Made by a program: the position numbers and the translations under genes
In this document: in pieces, positions 1-10,481 of the stretch
How the letters are laid out: the number at the start of each line of letters is the position of its first letter
Numbering within the stretch: the stretch's first letter is position 1
Notes under the pieces: generated by a model
Seen by the model: the letters and a program-made list of their open reading frames with translations, nothing else
Database searches by the model: none
Told to the model about the DNA's origin: nothing
Source of the DNA: Debaryomyces hansenii CBS767
Lineage: Eukaryota > Ascomycota > Pichiomycetes > Serinales > Debaryomycetaceae
DNA: 64,000 nucleotides
Assembly: GCF_000006445.2 (NCBI RefSeq)
Contig: NC_006047.2
Span: forward strand, 1,612,001 to 1,676,000
Direction of reading: 5' to 3'

Positions 1-2285
1 ATATAGCCATCAAACTCTTTGTCATTTCGTTTTTGCAAGAATACATTCAAATATTGTAAGGACAGGAAATCATTATAACCTAGATCTAAACCTCTTACGA
101 AGGGCCTAAATAACCAATCATCAACAACTATCTTTAACTGTTTAACCGATAAATTGTTGTAAGCTAACCCTAATCTATTTGTTTTTATCAGAACAGCCAT
201 TTTAACGAACTTCTCAAAGATGTCTAGGTCAGATATACAGCATCCCGTCAATATCAATTCTTCAATACCACATCTCGCTACTATAGTTGCAGTAAAAAGA
301 GCCCAATCCATATCTGATCTATTCTCCTTATTACAAGTCATTCTGACGATTTCTTCTTTTTTATCGTTCGAATGCAGGCTTTTCTTTTTCTTCTTCGATA
401 AGTCAACTGAGAGAGATGGACATTGGGTGATGTCTAGCTTATTCAAGACTGTGTTTCTGGAAAGAAACCAACATAATAGAGACCAACCTGCAGAATCAAT
501 AGGGGTATTACGCAAACTTAACTTTTCCAATTGTGTTTTGGCACTCATTGCAGATAATAAAATTTTGAACTGCTCATACGACAAGCTCACTCCATCCAAC
601 GACACGCATATGATCGGGGCAATCCTTAAAAAATCCGCAAATGTTTGAATTTCCACCATTGTGGGAGTTGGATTCCGAAGCTGTAATATAGGTAGAGGGG
701 CTAAGGATCCTTTTGTAAGTTGCTTCATAATTGCTGGGATTGGTAAAATCTCCCGAAGGTGACAACATCTAGTATACATGACATCAAGCGCCATCTTTTT
801 GACGGGGACGTCATAGTTATGAAAGCTATGACGATTATGATGGCTCAACATGGGTTTATCTATTCCTAACAGTTTTGCATGTTTATCAACTTTTGTTTCG
901 TCATCATCTTTGCCTAAGTTATTACCAGAAGCTTCTTTGTATTCGTTAGATTCGTCTTTAGTCTTTTCTCCATTTGCAGATCTCCCCGTATCTAACGATC
1001 CAGAACCACCCACTACAATACCACCACCTTGACCAACTTGAGATTTTTCAATAGCTGTTTTATCTTCTTCAGTCAAAGGGTTAATTTTTAAGGCACCATT
1101 AGGTAATATCTCTACATTACCTCGTCTGGGATTTCTAGACGGTATTTGTTGTGGCGGATCAATTAAAAATGTCAGTGAATGAAATGCAACCCTTTTAAGA
1201 GGTTTCAAGTCAGAAAATTCGGGCAAAACATCAGTTGAACGTAACGGTGATGGTATTGATACTGGAATCGACAGTGAAGAACCTAATGATTCCGAGTTTC
1301 TACGGTTCTTTTCGGTAGCCATTGATACTGAAGGTAATGGTGGATTGGTACTACTACGCTTCCTTAGAAAAGACGAAAACTTGTTACCTGTAGAAGTATT
1401 ACCTTCAGCCAGACTAACGTCACTTTGATTTTGATTTCCATTCACTAGGGCACTAGGCAAAGGGGAATATTTAGGATGTTCTGGTATAGAAAGTTTCCTA
1501 TTTCCATCCCTTTGAGTTGAAGGCTCAGATGCCCTATTGGACGAAGCAGCAGAACTTTTACGCAGGTCCTTCCTCTGGTAGAATTTAATGTATTCTTCTA
1601 ACCTTGGATCGGATGCTGGATTTGAATAATTAGGGGTAGACATAGATCTGCTTAATCGCAAGTCATCAGATTGATTATCACTATTATTATTATTATATTT
1701 TGATGATACTGTCGAAGAATCATCAAATTCTGTACCGCTTGAAACAGATTTCCTCGAACCTAAACTATAATTATCTTTGAACATCAGAGAGCGTGACGGT
1801 GTTGGTTCATCGTGAGATTTATGACCAAACTTCCCTTTCAACTTCGAAAAAAACCCTCCCAGTGAACTAATATTGGGGACACTTTCTCGTCTTTTATTTG
1901 AACTACTTGAGTCCTGTGATATCGGCAATGTACGTGCTGTAGATGGGCTTTCTTCCAGAATTGGGGCCATGGAAGGTCTGGTCTTATTTGAATTGTTCTC
2001 ATTCGTATTGGATATATTTGCCAGCAAATGGGGAGATACAGGCGAAACAGGCGTATAATTATCATCGTTCGTGTTACCTCTCTTCCCATTGTCTGTGCCC
2101 GTGCTTGTATTAACAGGCTTGGTTGGTAAAGGTCGGTCTATATTTGAGTCCCTTAATATCCAATCAACATCAGTATTTTTCACTTCCTTCAAATTATCAA
2201 CACTATCCTGATCCAATATATCTCTAATTGCCTCTAAATCAATTCCATGGTTACGACTGGATGATTGATGATTGTCTGAAGACAT
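1..2285 (-). CDS. GIP3/HER1-like PP1-binding leucine-rich-repeat protein (C-terminus off the left edge)
   Basis: An open frame runs from the ATG at 2285 to the window edge with no stop, so about 761 residues are visible and the C-terminus is missing. The first half is Ser/Asn-rich and probably disordered. At about residue 365 it carries KRVAFHSLTF, a type-1 phosphatase RVxF docking motif, followed by DPPQQIPSRNPRRGNV, a block I associate with Gip3 and Her1 of S. cerevisiae. From about residue 530 onward leucine-rich repeats appear (for example LEKLSLRNTPI, LNKLDITQCPSL, LGLAYNNLS, VRGLDLGYNDF). By family this would be a Glc7 (PP1) interacting or regulatory protein, but its substrate is unknown. 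Some CTG codons, such as the one at 63-65, sit where serine would fit. The family assignment rests on memory of the motif block and the order RVxF then LRR. Confidence 0.72.
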   Translation of the reverse strand, partial: MSSDNHQSSSRNHGIDLEAIRDILDQDSVDNLKEVKNTDVDWILRDSNIDRPLPTKPVNTSTGTDNGKRGNTNDDNYTPVSPVSPHLLANISNTNENNSNKTRPSMAPILEESPSTARTLPISQDSSSSNKRRESVPNISSLGGFFSKLKGKFGHKSHDEPTPSRSLMFKDNYSLGSRKSVSSGTEFDDSSTVSSKYNNNNSDNQSDDLRLSRSMSTPNYSNPASDPRLEEYIKFYQRKDLRKSSAASSNRASEPSTQRDGNRKLSIPEHPKYSPLPSALVNGNQNQSDVSLAEGNTSTGNKFSSFLRKRSSTNPPLPSVSMATEKNRRNSESLGSSLSIPVSIPSPLRSTDVLPEFSDLKPLKRVAFHSLTFLIDPPQQIPSRNPRRGNVEILPNGALKINPLTEEDKTAIEKSQVGQGGGIVVGGSGSLDTGRSANGEKTKDESNEYKEASGNNLGKDDDETKVDKHAKLLGIDKPMLSHHNRHSFHNYDVPVKKMALDVMYTRCCHLREILPIPAIMKQLTKGSLAPLPILQLRNPTPTMVEIQTFADFLRIAPIICVSLDGVSLSYEQFKILLSAMSAKTQLEKLSLRNTPIDSAGWSLLCWFLSRNTVLNKLDITQCPSLSVDLSKKKKKSLHSNDKKEEIVRMTCNKENRSDMDWALFTATIVARCGIEELILTGCCISDLDIFEKFVKMAVLIKTNRLGLAYNNLSVKQLKIVVDDWLFRPFVRGLDLGYNDFLSLQYLNVFLQKRNDKEFDGY

Positions 2286-2600
2286 GCTAATATTACTATG
2301 AGTAAATATTATAGATTTAATTTACTAATTAAGCCGATTTAAACAAATGTCTGATACACTATGGTGACTAAATTAACCAAACAACTCTGATTAATACGAT
2401 ATATTGGTGTCGTTATAATTCACAGGAAATAGCTGGTTTAGATAGGGAATACATTTCATTGTCAGCTGACTTTTTAATTGCGTTCATTCCTTTTCGGATA
2501 CGGACTACAAAATACTCACCGAAGCTATGTATTAATATAAGATATATTAGAGAATTTCAAGAATTAATGTAGAGAAGGAGAATGTATAGTAGACTGTAGT
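2286..2600. other. intergenic, promoter of the GIP3/HER1-like gene
   Basis: This AT-rich spacer lies between the start of the leftward GIP3/HER1-like gene and the stop of the leftward SRP54. It therefore holds the promoter of the former and the 3' region of the latter. A single TGTCGT lies at about 2409. I see no RNA gene or repeat. Confidence 0.5.
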
Positions 2601-4307
2601 TCAATTACCCATGCCACCACCCATTCCACCAAATTGGCTCATCATTTTTTGCATCATTCCAGGATTTTGCATCATTTGTTGAGCTTGTTGCATCATTCCA
2701 GGGTTTTGTCTCATCATTTGTTGAGCCTGTTGTATCATGTTAGGATTATTCATCATGGATGACATATCCGGCATACCTCCAGCGCCACCAGCACCACCAG
2801 CACCACCAGCGCCACCAAACATACTCATGGCTTGTTGCATGAAACCTGGATTTTGCTGAGCCTGTTGCATCATTCTGGCCATATTGTTTCCACCAGCACC
2901 GGGAGCACCGGGAGCACCTGGAGCACTTTGAGGTCCACCCATATTTTTAGCGTTAACGGCCATAGCACTCATCATTCTTTGCTGTTGTAAGACCATTTCA
3001 ACCTCAACTGCCGAACAACCTGCTCCTCTAGCTACTCTGATAATTCTTTCTGGTTGTTGAGTGAAGATACGCCCGTCACTGTCTAATTCTTTGGTAGTCA
3101 TCGAGTCCATTATGTAAATCATATTTTTGATCTTGGAACTAGTTTCTTCTTCGCCTACTTGGGACATTATGTTCGACATACCTGGAATCATGGAAGCAAT
3201 GTTCGTTAAGGGTCCCATTTTCATGAAGTTATTCATCTGGGTTTGGAAGTCTCTTAAAGTAAACTTACCTTCTTTAAAATTTTCAATGGTCTTTTTATGA
3301 GACTCGTCATCTTGCAAGTTTAAGGACTGAACATGTTCGATTAATGACTGAATGTCACCAATACCTAATAATTTGGAAATAAAAGATGTTGGTTTAAAAA
3401 TCTCTAAGTCGGTAGCATGTTCACCTGTACCTATGAAAACAATTGGGGTTTTTGTTGTTGCCACTGCAGAGATAGCACCACCACCTCTAGCATGTCCATC
3501 CATCTTGGTCAAAATAATGGAACCAAACTGCGAACTTTCCTTGAAGGCTTTAGCTTGAGATTCAGCAGCTTGACCGATAGAACCATCCATAACCATAATT
3601 GTTTGGGTAGGAACAATCATTTCTGAAATTTGGATCATTTCATTGAATAATGACTGCTCTTGCTTATGTCTACCAGAAGTATCAACGATAATTATATCGA
3701 ACTTTTCTTGTTTGAATTTGACGACACCCTCATATGCAACTTTTACGGGATCAGTCTCTATGTATGACCCATAGTATGGAATAGAAGATTTAATAGCATT
3801 TTGCTTCAATTGATCAAATGCTCCAGCTCTGAAGGTATCGGCACATACTAACCCTACCTTATAACCTCTCTTCTTGTAGTATACGGCTAATTTTGTACAC
3901 GATGTGGTTTTACCAGCCCCTTGTAAACCAACAAACATAATAACATGCGACTCACCAGTAACCTTAGTAGCCTTCTTGCCTCTTAGGGTTTTGGACTTTT
4001 GCTGTTGTTGGGATAATTTTTTTGGTTTTGGTGGTTCTTCATGGGAATCCACTAACGAACATAATTCATCAAACACTATCTTCTGTAACTTCTTCCTTTT
4101 ATTGGTAGAACTTTCTTCATCATTAATCTGCGTCTTGACTTTGGCTTTAATATTATCTCTTAATTTGGCCACCAATTTGATGTTAACGTCTGATTCTAAT
4201 AATGCGTTACAAATGTCTTTGATCATCGACTGAATTTCAGTCTCTGATCCAGATTCAACATTAGATAATGCCCCTCTAAGACGTGATCCTAAATCTGCTA
4301 AAACCAT
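2601..4307 (-). CDS. SRP54: signal recognition particle 54 kDa subunit, GTPase
   Basis: SRP54 binds signal sequences emerging from cytosolic ribosomes and delivers them to the ER through GTP-dependent pairing with the SRP receptor. The 568-residue product has an N-terminal helical N domain, then the G domain with P-loop GLQGAGKTT (about 126-134), [20 protein letters not shown] (about 206) and [12 protein letters not shown] (about 266). A methionine-rich M domain follows. The last 100 residues are Gly/Ala/Met/Gln-rich, with repeats around GGAGGAGG and [12 protein letters not shown], as in other fungal SRP54s. Length matches the S. cerevisiae protein (about 541). The start is the only ATG that gives a complete N domain. 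Identification is secure. Confidence 0.98.
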   Translation of the reverse strand: MVLADLGSRLRGALSNVESGSETEIQSMIKDICNALLESDVNIKLVAKLRDNIKAKVKTQINDEESSTNKRKKLQKIVFDELCSLVDSHEEPPKPKKLSQQQQKSKTLRGKKATKVTGESHVIMFVGLQGAGKTTSCTKLAVYYKKRGYKVGLVCADTFRAGAFDQLKQNAIKSSIPYYGSYIETDPVKVAYEGVVKFKQEKFDIIIVDTSGRHKQEQSLFNEMIQISEMIVPTQTIMVMDGSIGQAAESQAKAFKESSQFGSIILTKMDGHARGGGAISAVATTKTPIVFIGTGEHATDLEIFKPTSFISKLLGIGDIQSLIEHVQSLNLQDDESHKKTIENFKEGKFTLRDFQTQMNNFMKMGPLTNIASMIPGMSNIMSQVGEEETSSKIKNMIYIMDSMTTKELDSDGRIFTQQPERIIRVARGAGCSAVEVEMVLQQQRMMSAMAVNAKNMGGPQSAPGAPGAPGAGGNNMARMMQQAQQNPGFMQQAMSMFGGAGGAGGAGGAGGMPDMSSMMNNPNMIQQAQQMMRQNPGMMQQAQQMMQNPGMMQKMMSQFGGMGGGMGN

Positions 4308-4820
4308 GTTCTTATAGTATATTTAAGAAGTAATGTCTTGTAGTCAGTAAATTCGGTATTAGTAGTGGTGGACATAAATCTCATAATTTTTCATCGCGAC
4401 GTCGAATTTTCTACATTCATTGAAATTGGTACTCTTACTATTCAAATACGTACCATAAATTACAATTATACAGCTATACTGCTGACAACTGTCTAGAACA
4501 CTTGTACATACAAAAGAATATATATACCATAGAATATCATGCTCTGTTGTCTAGTTTGATGAATATGTAGATTTAATGTTTAATGTTTACAGTTCATCAA
4601 TTGCATTGTATGCTAAATATTTGAAATGACATGCATTCATATATTATAAGAGTAAATACATACCAGTACGATATATACTGGGATATGTACATTATGCTAT
4701 ACTTGGCGAACCGGTCGCCATGATTAGGTAAATGGTAAATGGGTACAATGAGACAGAGTCAGTCTCAAAAACTATGGATATTTTGGACTCGTAGGGATGC
4801 GTAGGAACCGACAAAGCAGC
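4308..4820. other. intergenic, SRP54 promoter
   Basis: This 513-bp spacer lies upstream of SRP54 and downstream of the small leftward ORF at 4821-5204. It has AT-rich tracts and several TATA-like runs, but no tRNA, snoRNA box pair or coding frame that I can support. Confidence 0.5.
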
Positions 4821-5204
4821 CTAAATGTTGAATAACAACGTATCCATCAATTTTAAATCTGATTCAAGATTAACCACAGGCAATTCAAAGTCGTAGTCCA
4901 AGTCTAGGTAGCTAAATGGTATTATTGTACAGGGGGCCCCTAAATTATCGTCGTCCACAGTACTGGCAGACGTCCAACTAAGTGTAGACCCCCTATTGAC
5001 AGTATTCATGCCTCCTGGGCTGATAAGTTCGTTTGGAATATTAGTTGTGTGTTTATGAACATCTCCATTCTTTTTTACTTTTCCACTGTCCAGCTTCTTT
5101 TGAAGTACATGGCCAAAATCAAACAATGCTTCAATCTCTATTATGGATGGGTTATGTTTGCTTTGTTTTCTGGAAGAATATGTTGTTTCAATGCATCGTT
5201 TCAT
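4821..5204 (-). CDS. small hypothetical protein (127 aa)
   Basis: This is a complete ATG-to-stop frame of 127 residues that I do not recognise. It begins with a basic segment (MKRCIETTYSSRKQSKH) and continues with PSIIEIEALFDFGHVLQKKLDSGK. It ends with an acidic, hydrophobic tail (YLDLDYDFELPVVNLESDLK) that could be a short binding peptide. No membrane span or signal peptide is visible. It lies alone between SRP54 and YPF1 with its own 560-bp upstream region, which has TATATATTTATATATT-type repeats at about 5262-5290 that could act as a TATA region. Composition looks protein-like rather than a shadow of another gene, since nothing overlaps it on the other strand. Conservation in relatives would decide whether it is real. 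Confidence 0.45.
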   Translation of the reverse strand: MKRCIETTYSSRKQSKHNPSIIEIEALFDFGHVLQKKLDSGKVKKNGDVHKHTTNIPNELISPGGMNTVNRGSTLSWTSASTVDDDNLGAPCTIIPFSYLDLDYDFELPVVNLESDLKLMDTLLFNI

Positions 5205-5765
5205 AGCTTAGACCTAAACTACTCTATGCCCTAAACTTTTTAATTTTTCGCCCAAATCTAAGTATATATATTTATATATTTATATATTTACATAAGTCAC
5301 CTTTGATGTAATTACATGTTCTATTGCATTAATAATGGTTCCCCATATCAAATTTGCCATGGCTCAGCTATACAGCGTTTCAGAGGCCTCATTATCGCAC
5401 TCTCAAAATGTTAATAGCCATTGATTGATGCTTATCTATCCAATCATATTTAGCGAACGGAATTTAGATCGTGGGGAATTTTAATCTATTTTGCATATCC
5501 GCTTTCTCACTACGATATGGCATTATTGCAATTATAATTCGTTAGGGTCTGTCGCGATTATGTAATGGGGATGTACGGACCATCCTTGGGCATGCGATAG
5601 CAGGCTGTTATCGTGTGAATAACGCCGGTTCGAATGCCGAACCAAGCTATGGAGCGGCACTATCGGGTGTATATGTGCATTTTAGGTGTATATATTTTTA
5701 TAGGGAAAAGTAGTATTAGCGGATTATTACTAGTATATCTTTCTATACAGCATATCTAATGCTCT
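5205..5765. other. intergenic, upstream of the small ORF and downstream of YPF1
   Basis: This 561-bp region contains a tandem TATATATT-like run at about 5262-5290. It also has a TTAGGGTC/TGTCGC stretch at about 5543-5556 and a 6-bp-arm hairpin, GGTTCG..CGAACC, at about 5626-5642. The hairpin resembles a tRNA B box, but no tRNA cloverleaf can be folded around it. No gene is seen. Confidence 0.5.
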
Positions 5766-7514
5766 TTATTCTTCGTCAGATTGGCTGACGGACGCATCGT
5801 CTTCGTCACTAGATTCTTCTTCTTCGGAGTCAGATGACTCGTCGGAGACGATAATGAAAGTATCGTCGTCGTCTTCAGACTCGAACTCATATGTTATGGG
5901 AACATGGACTGGGTTTGACTGGTCTGCAATCAAGAGGTCTATTTCGTCTAAATCAGTTTCCTCGAAATCTTCGTCGATCTCCATTTTTTCTTCCACTAAT
6001 CTTTCCCATTCTGAATCGTCGCCAATGGAGTATTCGCTGTCTTCATCTTCCGGGTCCTGATCTGAGTCCTGATCCCCTGATTCTTCTTTGGTAGGTTCTT
6101 CGATATCTTCGCTGTAGTTGAAGATTTGGCCAAATTCACCTCTGATTAAGCTCAATAAGGAAACACCTAAAATCAAGCATGGCACTATGTACAACAAGGC
6201 AGGCTGACCTACCTGGTACACATACAAGACTGAAACGGTCAATAATAATCCAATGAAATATGAAATAATGCTGACAACAAAGTATGGCTTAGGGTAGCTC
6301 TGTAAATGGTGAAATGACTTTCCATTAGCTTCGTGATGCTTGAATAAGTCGTATCTGAGACATAATGCGACGAACGCACCTGGGATGACGATATCCCCAA
6401 GTCCAAGTATAGACATTGGGGTATCCCAATGACGAGAGTCAGTTAATACTTCGTACAAGTCAACAAACACATTGCTGGCATAAATAGCGGGGCTGCGTGG
6501 AATAAGAATTTTGATCGGGATATCTAAACCAGTAGCAACAGTAACCATGACTTTTGTACCAAAAACAAAGTAAATATCGTAGAAGAACAACCCAACTAAC
6601 AATATAAATGCAACTCTAAAACTAGAGATCCTTGTATGATTTATTCCAAACACAGCAAAGTTGATACCTAAAATATCAGAGATCATCCAATTGGTTTGAT
6701 TTAATGGGTACTGAGAATTTAAGATTGGGTTGAATCTATAGAACCCATAACTGACAAATATACTGACGGGAAGAATGAGTAAAAATTTTAAATCAAAAAA
6801 GCAATTAATAAGTTGGTTTTCTGTCTTAATTAAATTTGGTTTGATAACCTTCACTCCAACCTTTCTCAAATGACGCAACACCTTTTTGAATTTGGTCTTG
6901 TCGATAGGTTCAACCACACCCAATGGAAAATTGTCCACGTCCTTCGATAATGTCAATCTGTACCTATGGAAAATAGGTTGAAGGTTGAAACAATTCTGAA
7001 TTCTTCTTGTAAAGACAGTCAACAAGTAATGATACGTAAGATAGTTTGGAAATAAGCTCATTCCTAAAATGTACCAGTTTAAGCCAACCATAAGGCTATC
7101 CTTGTCAAAATGCGTTAAACCGTAGTATAAGCCGTACAATACAACGGAGCCTATCAAAGGCAAGCTTAAGGCATGTTTCCATCCAATAGACTCAATATTG
7201 AGCATCTCAAGGTCACTATTCGTTGACTTGTAATAATTACAATTGTCATTGTCTGTACCATCCCATTTGGCTTGCATATCTTCGTTGGGATCAAGTGCAT
7301 TCACAGGCTTACTGATTGTCGTATATGCTCCCATTACCACGCAGCTCAATGCAATGCTAATAAGTAACACGAAGGAGATTATTTCATAATTGATCTGACT
7401 ATTAATGAAGTTGCTTGGGTTATAGAGTTTATAAGGTGCAAGAATAGATAGTTTATCAATCAAATTTAATTGATCGAAATGAAGCGTAGTAGTATTGACG
7501 TCTGTATAGTTCAT
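5766..7514 (-). CDS. YPF1: signal peptide peptidase-type intramembrane aspartyl protease
   Basis: This is a presenilin/SPP-family GxGD aspartyl protease of the ER membrane, orthologous to S. cerevisiae Ypf1 (YKL100C), which takes part in ER protein quality control. Nine or so hydrophobic segments are visible. The catalytic aspartates are in YDIYFVFG (about residue 313) and LGLGDIVIPG (about residue 371), and the PAL motif QPALLYIVP is at about 440. The C-terminal 110 residues form a very acidic Asp/Glu/Ser tail. I start it at the ATG at 7514 (MNYTDVNTTTLHF). Two codons further upstream are in frame but begin with TTG. It is divergent from the unknown gene at 7987 across a shared promoter that holds a cluster of CGACAT motifs. 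Confidence 0.95.
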   Translation of the reverse strand: MNYTDVNTTTLHFDQLNLIDKLSILAPYKLYNPSNFINSQINYEIISFVLLISIALSCVVMGAYTTISKPVNALDPNEDMQAKWDGTDNDNCNYYKSTNSDLEMLNIESIGWKHALSLPLIGSVVLYGLYYGLTHFDKDSLMVGLNWYILGMSLFPNYLTYHYLLTVFTRRIQNCFNLQPIFHRYRLTLSKDVDNFPLGVVEPIDKTKFKKVLRHLRKVGVKVIKPNLIKTENQLINCFFDLKFLLILPVSIFVSYGFYRFNPILNSQYPLNQTNWMISDILGINFAVFGINHTRISSFRVAFILLVGLFFYDIYFVFGTKVMVTVATGLDIPIKILIPRSPAIYASNVFVDLYEVLTDSRHWDTPMSILGLGDIVIPGAFVALCLRYDLFKHHEANGKSFHHLQSYPKPYFVVSIISYFIGLLLTVSVLYVYQVGQPALLYIVPCLILGVSLLSLIRGEFGQIFNYSEDIEEPTKEESGDQDSDQDPEDEDSEYSIGDDSEWERLVEEKMEIDEDFEETDLDEIDLLIADQSNPVHVPITYEFESEDDDDTFIIVSDESSDSEEEESSDEDDASVSQSDEE

Positions 7515-7986
7515 ATCCAATGGTCTCTTTCTTTGCCACCGTCGATTATACTACAATTCTTTTTACTAGGCCAATTTGGTAACACTATTCTATGATGGCA
7601 AGCGGGCAGAATGTCGCAAATAAAACGACATAGGTCCCAAGATCGGTCACGACATTTTAACATATTCGGTACCTTTTGCCTATGATGCAAGTGAAGTATA
7701 GTCCATATATTGATAGATTAGGTATTTATATGGTATATACTAGGTTACTGACCTCCCAGCAATGATAAACGAACATTCGATATGCATAAGTCATGATATG
7801 TTGGACGGCTTAAATTAATCAATCGGACGTTAAAAATTTCATAAAAACATGGTCATCAAGTCACCAGATTCAATTAACCAGTTTGCTATATATAGTCGAA
7901 AATTATTTCAACCCGACTAAAATCGAAAAATGATTATATGATAATAAACTGAGGTATTATATGGATTGATACAATATATATTTGAT
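7515..7986. promoter_or_regulatory. divergent promoter of YPF1 and the 7987 gene
   Basis: This 472-bp intergenic region is shared by two divergently transcribed genes. It contains AATGTCGC at 7610-7617 and ACGACAT at 7625-7631 and 7649-7655, all 96-141 bp upstream of the YPF1 ATG. Three very short ORFs precede the 7987 start: ATG at 7930, 7938 and 7961, each ending after two to four codons. No RNA gene is seen. Confidence 0.55.
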
Positions 7987-8724
7987 ATGACAAATACAGA
8001 TGATATTTTTGAAAGAATAATAGAGTCTCTGAATTCATCTCGAAACAATTCTATTTCGCTACCTTGTAACAATGAGGATTATGTGGCCCCTATATTGGAT
8101 TACACTTCAGAAGTATTTAGTAATCCTAACATTGAATACAACCATATTCATTTAGTTTGCTGTGACGGCGAACCACATGCACATCCGGCCAAGGTACCAT
8201 TGAGACGTTGGTCAAGATCTCGGTCGATTGTGAGTAATTCATTGATGAATTGCATTAATGGCCAAACATCAGCCGGAAATCATACAGACTCCATTCCTTG
8301 CATAGATGACTCAGAAGGGTGTACTTCGAGGAACAAAAGTACTAGTACGCTAAGCAATTGCCCCAAGGAGGCCATAGATAGAACCGTCCCACCAATGCAT
8401 AATTCCAATCATAAAACTGATCCAACGACACAAAATAGCCCCGGTAGTTCGCCATACCAGGAGAAATTCAACCGCAATTCAAGTTCTGGCTCTGGAATTC
8501 GTGATAACTCGTCCAATTTAAGTCTGTCTACCAATGCGTATATAGATTTTTATTCGTACGCAGACATGTTAAATAGCGAAATTGCCGAGGGATTCCACAG
8601 CGACAGCCAAACGGATAGAATTTCATATGTTGAAGACCTGAGCTGTGCAGATATGTCATCTCGGTTTTCTACCATAAGTATGGACGATTACGTCAACTGT
8701 ATAGTGAGCGAAAGGGGTTCCTAG
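7987..8724 (+). CDS. unknown Ser/Asn-rich protein (245 aa)
   Basis: I do not recognise this protein. The start is the ATG at 7987 (MTNTDDIFERIIESL). The frame is open seven codons further upstream, but that position is TTG. The N-terminus contains a short amphipathic segment, then HIHLVCCDGEPHAHPAK with two adjacent cysteines and several histidines, a basic RRWSRSRS patch that looks like a kinase target, and a long Ser/Asn-rich middle. Near the C-terminus two related short segments appear, AYIDFYSYADMLNSE and ISMDDYVNCIVSE, each with an acidic D-M/D-Y core that could be a repeated docking peptide. No membrane span is seen. Three tiny upstream ORFs lie within 57 bp before the ATG and may limit its translation. 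Confidence 0.6.
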   Translation: MTNTDDIFERIIESLNSSRNNSISLPCNNEDYVAPILDYTSEVFSNPNIEYNHIHLVCCDGEPHAHPAKVPLRRWSRSRSIVSNSLMNCINGQTSAGNHTDSIPCIDDSEGCTSRNKSTSTLSNCPKEAIDRTVPPMHNSNHKTDPTTQNSPGSSPYQEKFNRNSSSGSGIRDNSSNLSLSTNAYIDFYSYADMLNSEIAEGFHSDSQTDRISYVEDLSCADMSSRFSTISMDDYVNCIVSERGS

Positions 8725-9297
8725 GAGTGGGGGTTCCCAAAAAATGAAATCGCACCAGCTATAGCCTGTTACCGTGTAATGTACACCTTCCGCTGCTGTT
8801 GCATGCATCCAAAAATTCGTCTATGGGACGTATAGTCGTCTTATTGTGTTATTGGTACTTCGTTTAGAATTTGTCCTCAGCTCCGTATTCAGCTTGGCAA
8901 TTCCATTTTTTTCAATGTATAGGTAAATTTAAGCTAGATATAATCATAATCAAAAACATTAGCACCACAGAGCCACTATAAATCACCTTTCATAGTCTAC
9001 TCTAGTTCATAAACCCTGGAATTTCACCTGTCCCAAGATGGAAAACTAATTAGAGTCCGTATTAATTCATTGATTACATAATTTAGACGAACATATCTCA
9101 GCAAGAATCTCGCAAAGGATATTGAGGAAGACGTTAAGAGTATATATACACAATCTTTCAGTTAATTGATTGATTAATAAGTATCAAAGCCTAAGATAAT
9201 ACTATCTCATCAATTTAATTAAAACTGTTAACCGACCTACCCTTTTTTCAAATTCCATAATTATATTATAAACAATTTTTCAAACTCATCTACAATA
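8725..9297. other. intergenic, upstream of the KH-domain gene
   Basis: This 573-bp AT-rich spacer lies between two rightward genes and should contain the promoter and leader of the KH-domain gene. No RNA gene, repeat or coding frame can be supported in it. Confidence 0.5.
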
Positions 9298-10341
9298 ATG
9301 ACTGAATCTTTATTTGATACCAAATTCACATCTGAACCATCTGCAGGCAATACAGCAGGTATTTCCTCGGAAGAGAGCCCTATCAATAACACAGGAGTAT
9401 CTCCAAGTACTAATGGTAGCAATGACAATGCTAATGGTGAAACAAACACATTACCATCGATTAATGATAATTCTAATTCATCAGCATTGATAAATTATAG
9501 GGTCTTAGTTTCGGCTAAAGAGTCTGGATGCTTGATTGGACAAAATGGAGCAGTGATTGACTCAATTAGAGAAGAGACCAATACGAAGGCTGGCATTTCG
9601 AAGTTACAACCAGGTTCGCATGAGAGAATTCTTACCGTTAGTGGTACATTGGACGATTGCGCCAAAGCATTGAGTTATTTTGCACAGGCATTATGTAATG
9701 CAAATATTGAAAACTTGGTCAGCTACAGCTATTTTCCATTGAAACAATTGTCTCTGAATCCATGTGTCGAGGGCGAAACTACTATTTTAAGATTGTTGAT
9801 TCCAAATGCTCAAATGGGAACGTTGATTGGTTCTAAGGGTGCCAGAATCCAACAAATCCAAGCGAATTACAATATTTCCATGATTGCTTCGAAATCCTTC
9901 TTACCGGGGTCAAACGAAAGATTAGTCGAATTACAAGGTACTGTCGACAACTTGTATGACTCGTTGAGAATTATCTCCAGGTGTCTCATCGAAGACTTCT
10001 CATCTATAGTAGGCACTAGTTATTATGTTCCAAAAGCATCCAATTATGCAAGAAATAATAACCAAACTAACAAGAGATTCAATAACCAAAATGCTGTTAC
10101 TACTTCTATTTCGTTTGCAAATGATATGGTTGGTGCTTTAATTGGCAAAAACGGGTCGAGAATCCAAGGTGTACGTAAGGTTAGTGGTGCAACTATCGGA
10201 ATTTCTGATGAAGTTGAAGGTAAGCCTGAGCGTGTATTCACTATATCGGGTACTGCTCATGCTGTTGAAAAGGCAAAAAGTTTATTGTATCATAATTTAG
10301 AAAGAGAAGAGCAAAGAAGAGCTGAATCTGAATCTAAATAA
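9298..10341 (+). CDS. three-KH-domain RNA-binding protein, HEK2/PBP2 (PCBP-like) family
   Basis: The 347-residue product has three KH domains. KH1 is at about 62-135 (RVLVSAKESGCLIGQNGAVI), KH2 at about 162-235 (LRLLIPNAQMGTLIGSKGA) and KH3 at about 265-340 (ISFANDMVGALIGKNGSRI). Each keeps the GxxG loop: GQNG, GSKG and GKNG. The N-terminal 55 residues are Ser/Asn-rich. This arrangement matches the yeast Hek2/Khd1 and Pbp2 proteins, which bind mRNA or telomeric single strands and associate with poly(A)-binding protein. The KH2 stretch ASKSFLPGSNERL resembles Hek2. The C-terminal EREEQRRAESE tail is more like my memory of Pbp2, so I do not choose between them. The ATG at 9298 is the first in the frame. 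Confidence 0.88.
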   Translation: MTESLFDTKFTSEPSAGNTAGISSEESPINNTGVSPSTNGSNDNANGETNTLPSINDNSNSSALINYRVLVSAKESGCLIGQNGAVIDSIREETNTKAGISKLQPGSHERILTVSGTLDDCAKALSYFAQALCNANIENLVSYSYFPLKQLSLNPCVEGETTILRLLIPNAQMGTLIGSKGARIQQIQANYNISMIASKSFLPGSNERLVELQGTVDNLYDSLRIISRCLIEDFSSIVGTSYYVPKASNYARNNNQTNKRFNNQNAVTTSISFANDMVGALIGKNGSRIQGVRKVSGATIGISDEVEGKPERVFTISGTAHAVEKAKSLLYHNLEREEQRRAESESK

Positions 10342-10481
10342 ATAACTCTATGTTTCCTTTGTAATTTCTATTTTTCATCTTCCTTTCGTTATGGTGTATT
10401 TTCCCACTCCTATGTATGTTTATATAATGTTGTGTTAATATAAGTTTTATTTGTATTTTTATTAGAATCTATATAATTAAC

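Noticed and set aside
5620..5645. tRNA B-box-like GGTTCGAATGCC
   Set aside because: No acceptor, D or anticodon arm can be folded around it. It is explained by a simple hairpin, GGTTCG-AATGC-CGAACC.
5854..6094. Ser-rich plus-strand frames under the YPF1 tail
   Set aside because: They are complements of the acidic Asp/Glu/Ser codons of the YPF1 C-terminus.
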